In this document: in pieces, positions 6,396 through 9,201 of the stretch
Position numbering within the stretch: the first letter of the stretch is position 1
Layout: each line of letters opens with the position of its first letter
Origin: Nitrososphaerota archaeon
GTDB taxonomy: Archaea; Thermoproteota; Nitrososphaeria; Nitrososphaerales; UBA57
DNA length: 9,201 nt
Assembly: GCA_022572285.1 (NCBI GenBank)
Contig: JACZWF010000045.1
Coordinates: forward strand, 1 to 9,201
Direction of reading: 5' to 3'
Made by a program: the position numbers and the translations under genes
Notes under the pieces: generated by a model
Database searches by the model: none
Told to the model about the DNA's origin: nothing
Seen by the model: the letters and a program-made list of their open reading frames with translations, nothing else

Positions 6396-7388
6396 TCAGT
6401 CGAAATAGTCAGACAACTCTTTTTGATTGCGACCTAGTGGGTACGCATCAAATCCTATTCTCCTCAAGTGTCTCGCGAATTCGACAGCAAATCCATTGGT
6501 GGTGTAGATCTTCTTGGGGCTGCATTCTTTTACGAATGTAACCAGCTCGTTGAAGTCGCAGTGATCACTCAGTGGAAATGCAAAGTCTACGGACCTGGAT
6601 GATGCGTACTTGGGTTCAATCGCCCAACCTGAAAACGCAATTGTGACAACGCCATACTTCTCTTTGAGTGATCTTATGAATGATCCATTACCGTTGCTCA
6701 TTGGGGCAATGAGGACCCAAGGACGCCTATCTAGGAGTCCTTGCTTCATCACCTCATCAAATTCTCTGAAACCCTCCCCCACTCTTACCCCCAGAACAGA
6801 ATGCGCTTCGTTCATTTCAAGGACTGATTTCGTAGCATAGATCGGATCCCAGTGGGAGAAGTAGTGGGATATTATCTGAGCTTTCCCTAGTGCATAACCC
6901 ATCAGGATAACGGGAATTCCTCGGGAGAAGAGGTCTGCAATTACTCTATTGACCCTTTCTACTACACTCTCGACCGAAGGGAAGATACACTCGCTTCTAC
7001 CAAATGTGGTATCCATAATGAGAGTTTCACATTTTGTCGCAATCGCTTTCTTCAGGAAAGCCCTTGACCGGCCCACGAAGTCGCCTGTGAAGAAAATTTC
7101 CTCATCAATTAGTAGACCTCGAGAACCAAGGATATGCCCCGCGTCAAGAAGTTTTAGATCTGGAGCACTCTCTTTGAAACTCCCGTATTTGATCCCACGT
7201 TTCCCCGCAAGAAAGGCCGTCTCTCTAGACGCCAATACTTCTGTGAGGGAAGTCCTTGCATGATCGAAGTGGGCATGAGATACGAAAGCTGTACCAGATG
7301 GCGGTGCGTGAGTGGGATCTAGAAATATCGTCCGATTCCCTTTGCTAATGACAATTCCATTGGAGCGTGTTATTGTGGAGACAGCCAA
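6396..7388 (-). CDS. Metallo-beta-lactamase/beta-CASP-type exonuclease (COG1236-like)
   Basis: The 330-residue protein has the metal-binding motifs of the MBL nuclease fold: SHAHFDHA (His38, His40, Asp42, His43), DAGHILGS (His85) and FTGD (Asp103). These are followed by beta-CASP-like features: motif A DTTFG (Asp126), MGYALGKAQ (163-171), FSGWA (252-256) and motif B in PLSDHCDF (His276). The short length and the GYALGKAQ, SGWA and LSDHxDF sequences resemble the exonuclease that accompanies Lhr-Core, PdeM and ATP-dependent ligase in bacteria more than the long archaeal CPSF/RNase J proteins. Position 298 (YTTNGF) is Asn where the family's motif C His is expected (codon AAT at 6497-6495). The start is TTG at 7388; an in-frame TAA lies three codons upstream, so nothing longer is possible with a normal start, and a TATA-like element centred about 27 bases away suggests a leaderless mRNA. 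DNA versus RNA substrate cannot be told from sequence. Confidence 0.85.
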   Translation of the reverse strand: MAVSTITRSNGIVISKGNRTIFLDPTHAPPSGTAFVSHAHFDHARTSLTEVLASRETAFLAGKRGIKYGSFKESAPDLKLLDAGHILGSRGLLIDEEIFFTGDFVGRSRAFLKKAIATKCETLIMDTTFGRSECIFPSVESVVERVNRVIADLFSRGIPVILMGYALGKAQIISHYFSHWDPIYATKSVLEMNEAHSVLGVRVGEGFREFDEVMKQGLLDRRPWVLIAPMSNGNGSFIRSLKEKYGVVTIAFSGWAIEPKYASSRSVDFAFPLSDHCDFNELVTFVKECSPKKIYTTNGFAVEFARHLRRIGFDAYPLGRNQKELSDYFD

Positions 7389-7411
7389 CGGGGTTTAGAG
7401 TTTGAGTGATG

Positions 7412-7418
7412 CTTAAAT
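7412..7418. promoter_or_regulatory. Shared TATA-like element between divergent nuclease and GTPase genes
   Basis: CTTAAAT on the plus strand reads ATTTAAG on the minus strand, so both directions offer an archaeal box A-like sequence. It lies 27 bases from the TTG start at 7388 and 29 bases from the TTG start at 7444, the right spacing for leaderless or nearly leaderless transcripts both ways. No second TATA-like sequence is evident in this 55-base gap. The call rests on motif and spacing. Confidence 0.5.
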
Positions 7419-7443
7419 CTCTTCAAGGGGTTCCTCATCAGAA

Positions 7444-8658
7444 TTGACAATTCGAATCGGACTTATTGGGAAAACAAATACCGGGAAAACGACTTTCTTC
7501 AATGCTGCAACTCTTGGCTCTGGAGAGGTTTCGAACTACCCATTTACAACGAAGTCAGCAAACTCAGGTGTTGCATATGCCAGCACGGTATGTGTTCACA
7601 AGGAATTTGGTATGAATGATACACCAAAGAACTCTGTGTGCATTAATGGTTGGAGACAGATCCCGCTCGAGATAATAGATCTTCCCGGTCTGATCAAGGG
7701 AGCCTGGATGGGTAAGGGTCTAGGCAATCAGTTCCTTACTGTAGCCTCACAGTCAGATGCCCTTCTCCACATCGTCGACGCTTCAGGAAGCGTAGATGCT
7801 GAGGGTAAGATTACCGAAGCTGGAACGGGTGACCCTGTTGCTGATATCGGGGACATTGAGGAAGAGCTCGTCATGTGGTATCTACGCCTAATCGAAAGCA
7901 ACAGGGAGAAACTTTCTAGGCTTGTAGGCTCCGGGAGTACGCTTGGGGTAGCGTTCTCGCAAGTCTCGGGGGGCATCGGTGTGACTGAAGGACATGTTCA
8001 AGCTACACTGGATGAGCTGAAGATGGATGGGAAGAACTTCGATGATTGGTCCGATCAAGAAAGGAAGGACTTCGCCTGGGCCTTGAGAGACATATCAAAG
8101 CCCACTCTAATTGTAGCAAACAAGATGGATATTCCGGAATCAGCGGAGAATTTCAAGAGGATTCAGGAGAGCTACGATGATATGTTCGTAGTTCCATCAA
8201 GCGCCGAAGCCGAATTAACACTTAGGAAGGCAGAAAAAAAAGGGATCATACGCTACTTTCCCGGAGAGGAGAGATTCGAAGTTATTGACAGGTCAGCTGT
8301 AACAGAAAGACAGCAGGAAGCTCTTCTTCTAATTCGCCGTCAGATTCTCGGCGAATATCTTAGAACCGGCGTCCAGTTCGCTATTAACGTCGAGGTCTTC
8401 AAACTATTGAGAATGAACGCTGTATATCCTGTCTACGATCCTCTGAAGCGTACAGATAAACACGGGAATGTTCTCCCAGATGTGTATATGATGCCGTCAG
8501 GGTCTACTGTTCAGGATCTGGCCAGACAAATTCACACCGAGCTATCAAAGGGAATTCTATATGCTATAGACTCGCGTTCCGGTTTGAGACTTCCGACCGA
8601 CTATCATCTTAAAGATAGAGATGTGCTCTCAGTTGTGTCTGCAAGCCGCAAGAAGTAA
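7444..8658 (+). CDS. Archaeal YchF/Ygr210-type Obg-family GTPase with TGS domain
   Basis: The 404-residue protein has a complete G domain: P-loop GKTNTGKT (9-16), switch I with NYPFTTK (31-37), G3 DLPG (79-82) followed by the glycine-rich GAWMGKGLGNQF (86-97), and G4 NKMD (226-229). A TGS domain occupies about 325-398 (VYPVYDP, then GSTVQDLARQIH). NKxD in G4 predicts GTP specificity, unlike bacterial/eukaryotic YchF/Ola1, where this motif is altered and ATP is preferred. Insertions in the middle (115-215) are typical of the archaeal Ygr210-like branch. Obg-family members with TGS domains usually bind ribosomes or act in translation and stress; no specific role is assigned here. The TTG start is chosen because family members begin within a few residues of the IGLIGKTNTGKT strand, and because a TATA-like element lies 29 bases upstream. 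The gene is divergent from the MBL nuclease and followed by a winged-helix regulator 59 bases on. Confidence 0.93.
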   Translation: MTIRIGLIGKTNTGKTTFFNAATLGSGEVSNYPFTTKSANSGVAYASTVCVHKEFGMNDTPKNSVCINGWRQIPLEIIDLPGLIKGAWMGKGLGNQFLTVASQSDALLHIVDASGSVDAEGKITEAGTGDPVADIGDIEEELVMWYLRLIESNREKLSRLVGSGSTLGVAFSQVSGGIGVTEGHVQATLDELKMDGKNFDDWSDQERKDFAWALRDISKPTLIVANKMDIPESAENFKRIQESYDDMFVVPSSAEAELTLRKAEKKGIIRYFPGEERFEVIDRSAVTERQQEALLLIRRQILGEYLRTGVQFAINVEVFKLLRMNAVYPVYDPLKRTDKHGNVLPDVYMMPSGSTVQDLARQIHTELSKGILYAIDSRSGLRLPTDYHLKDRDVLSVVSASRKK

Positions 8659-8680
8659 GACAGATCCAAAGATAAAACGG

Positions 8681-8688
8681 ATAAATAC
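8681..8688 (+). promoter_or_regulatory. TATA-box-like element for the winged-helix gene
   Basis: ATAAATAC lies in the 59-base gap after the GTPase gene, centred about 33 bases before the TTG start at 8718. It predicts a leader of about 5-10 bases without a Shine-Dalgarno sequence. This suggests the regulator has its own promoter and does not depend only on read-through from the GTPase. Confidence 0.4.
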
Positions 8689-8717
8689 TAACTGCATGTG
8701 ACATTAATCCTTCTCGA

Positions 8718-9023
8718 TTGTCCAAACTCCTTAATGAACCCATAATCCTTTCACGTTTCTTCAATGCTCTATCCAGTAAGGTTAGACTCGATATTCTCCA
8801 AACGGTATCTGAGAATCGAAGACCTTTCCACATAAAGGCTCTCGCTAATCATCTCAAGCTAGACTATGCGGCGGTGTATAGACACGTGATTGTTCTCAGG
8901 GATGCTGCATTGGTTGATCTATTCGAAGTAGGGAGATCAAAAGTTGTTGTGGCGCGGGAGGAGGATACCTTACGGAAAGTATTCGAACTCGCCGGTTCGA
9001 TCAACTCAACTTGGGGAACTTAA
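8718..9023 (+). CDS. ArsR-type winged-helix transcriptional regulator
   Basis: The 101-residue protein is a single winged-helix DNA-binding domain. The opening helix leads into ALSSKVRLDILQTV (residues 17-30), the classic ArsR-family start. The helix-turn-helix is at about 38-60 (IKALANHLKLDYAAVYRHVIVL), with the recognition helix at AAVYRHVIVL, and the wing is at about 61-76 (DAALVDLFEVGRSKVVVA). It has no Cys and no clustered His, so a metal-sensing role of the SmtB/ArsR kind is not supported, and no ligand can be named. Many archaea carry such minimal regulators. The TTG start is chosen because it just precedes the first helix and fits the TATA-like box at 8681-8688; no in-frame ATG occurs early. 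The gene converges on cysS with 16 bases between the stops. Targets are unknown; self-regulation is possible but unseen. Confidence 0.85.
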   Translation: MSKLLNEPIILSRFFNALSSKVRLDILQTVSENRRPFHIKALANHLKLDYAAVYRHVIVLRDAALVDLFEVGRSKVVVAREEDTLRKVFELAGSINSTWGT

Positions 9024-9039
9024 ACCAGCTCCGGCAAGA

Positions 9040-9201
9040 TCAAACTCTCTTCACTTTAGGCCCCAGTGGCGTGTCTTCCAGACGAAATCCCATGGCCCCT
9101 ATAGTTCTTCGGATTTTATCTGCCGAAGCCCAATCACCATCAAATCGTGCTTTTTCCCTTCGCTCTAGAAGAATGTTGAGTTCGGGCGTCACCTCAACTT
9201 C
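9040..9201 (-). CDS. cysS: Cysteinyl-tRNA synthetase, C-terminal end (partial)
   Basis: The minus strand is open from the window edge to TGA at 9042-9040, giving the last 53 residues. They contain LLERREKARFDGDWASADKI, followed by RRTIGAMGFRLEDTP and a short basic tail. The pattern Arg-x-x-Ala-Arg, Asp-Trp, Ala-Asp-x-Ile-Arg and a Gly followed by Leu-Glu-Asp-Thr-Pro is the signature end of class I cysteinyl-tRNA synthetases, which attach cysteine to tRNA-Cys. The catalytic HIGH and KMSKS motifs lie beyond the window. The protein stops shortly after Asp-Thr-Pro-Leu-Gly-Pro, as normal for CysS, so the 3' end is intact. The alternative, a MshC-like relative, is unlikely in an archaeon. Confidence 0.87.
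   Translation of the reverse strand, partial: EVEVTPELNILLERREKARFDGDWASADKIRRTIGAMGFRLEDTPLGPKVKRV

Noticed and set aside
8609..8833. Minus-strand open frame of 74 codons spanning the gap between the GTPase and regulator genes
   Set aside because: It overlaps the ends of two well-supported plus-strand genes and has no recognisable motif or promoter.
8993..9012. GGTTCGATCAACT-like stretch resembling a tRNA T-arm
   Set aside because: It lies within the winged-helix coding frame, and no acceptor stem, anticodon arm or D-arm could be found around it.

Overview
The window reads as a gene-dense segment of an archaeal chromosome. The evidence is a tRNA-guanine transglycosylase of the archaeosine type, an Sm-like (Lsm) protein with an extra C-terminal domain, an archaeal-subfamily YchF/Ygr210-type GTPase, a PAC2-family proteasome chaperone-like protein, an Lhr-Core helicase, and A/T-rich TATA-box-like elements about 25-38 bases upstream of starts that lack Shine-Dalgarno sequences. 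The gene content and the Lsm type suggest the TACK side (Thaumarchaeota/Aigarchaeota/Bathyarchaeota-like). That placement is inferred from family resemblance only. No mobile elements, CRISPR arrays, tRNA or rRNA genes were seen, and no gene-free stretch exceeds 80 bases.

Layout. Positions 1-489 (+) hold the C-terminal part of a PAC2-family protein. It converges, with 7 bases between stops, on a minus-strand block: TgtA-like transglycosylase (2074-497), Lsm protein (2518-2102, with its own TATA-like box), COG1407-type metallophosphoesterase (3323-2598) and Lhr-Core helicase (6002-3372). A 70-base divergent promoter region separates the helicase from a 99-residue protein of unknown function (6073-6372, +). 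That gene converges on a minus-strand metallo-beta-lactamase/beta-CASP-type nuclease (7388-6396). The nuclease is divergent from the GTPase (7444-8658, +), and one TATA-like element lies at the exact midpoint between their two TTG starts. A winged-helix regulator (8718-9023, +) follows and converges on the 3' end of cysteinyl-tRNA synthetase (9201-9040, -).

How the genes may work together. The most notable association is Lhr-Core helicase plus COG1407 phosphoesterase plus MBL nuclease within about 4.8 kb. Bacteria carry a repair cluster of these same three families with an ATP-dependent DNA ligase. Here no ligase is in view, and the small unknown protein is interleaved. The Lsm and TgtA genes form a probable RNA-metabolism pair (27-base gap). 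The PAC2 protein ends in Ile-Tyr-Thr, which fits the hydrophobic-Tyr-X motif used to dock on 20S proteasomes. Three of the eight visible start codons are TTG and two are GTG, and several transcripts look leaderless or nearly so.
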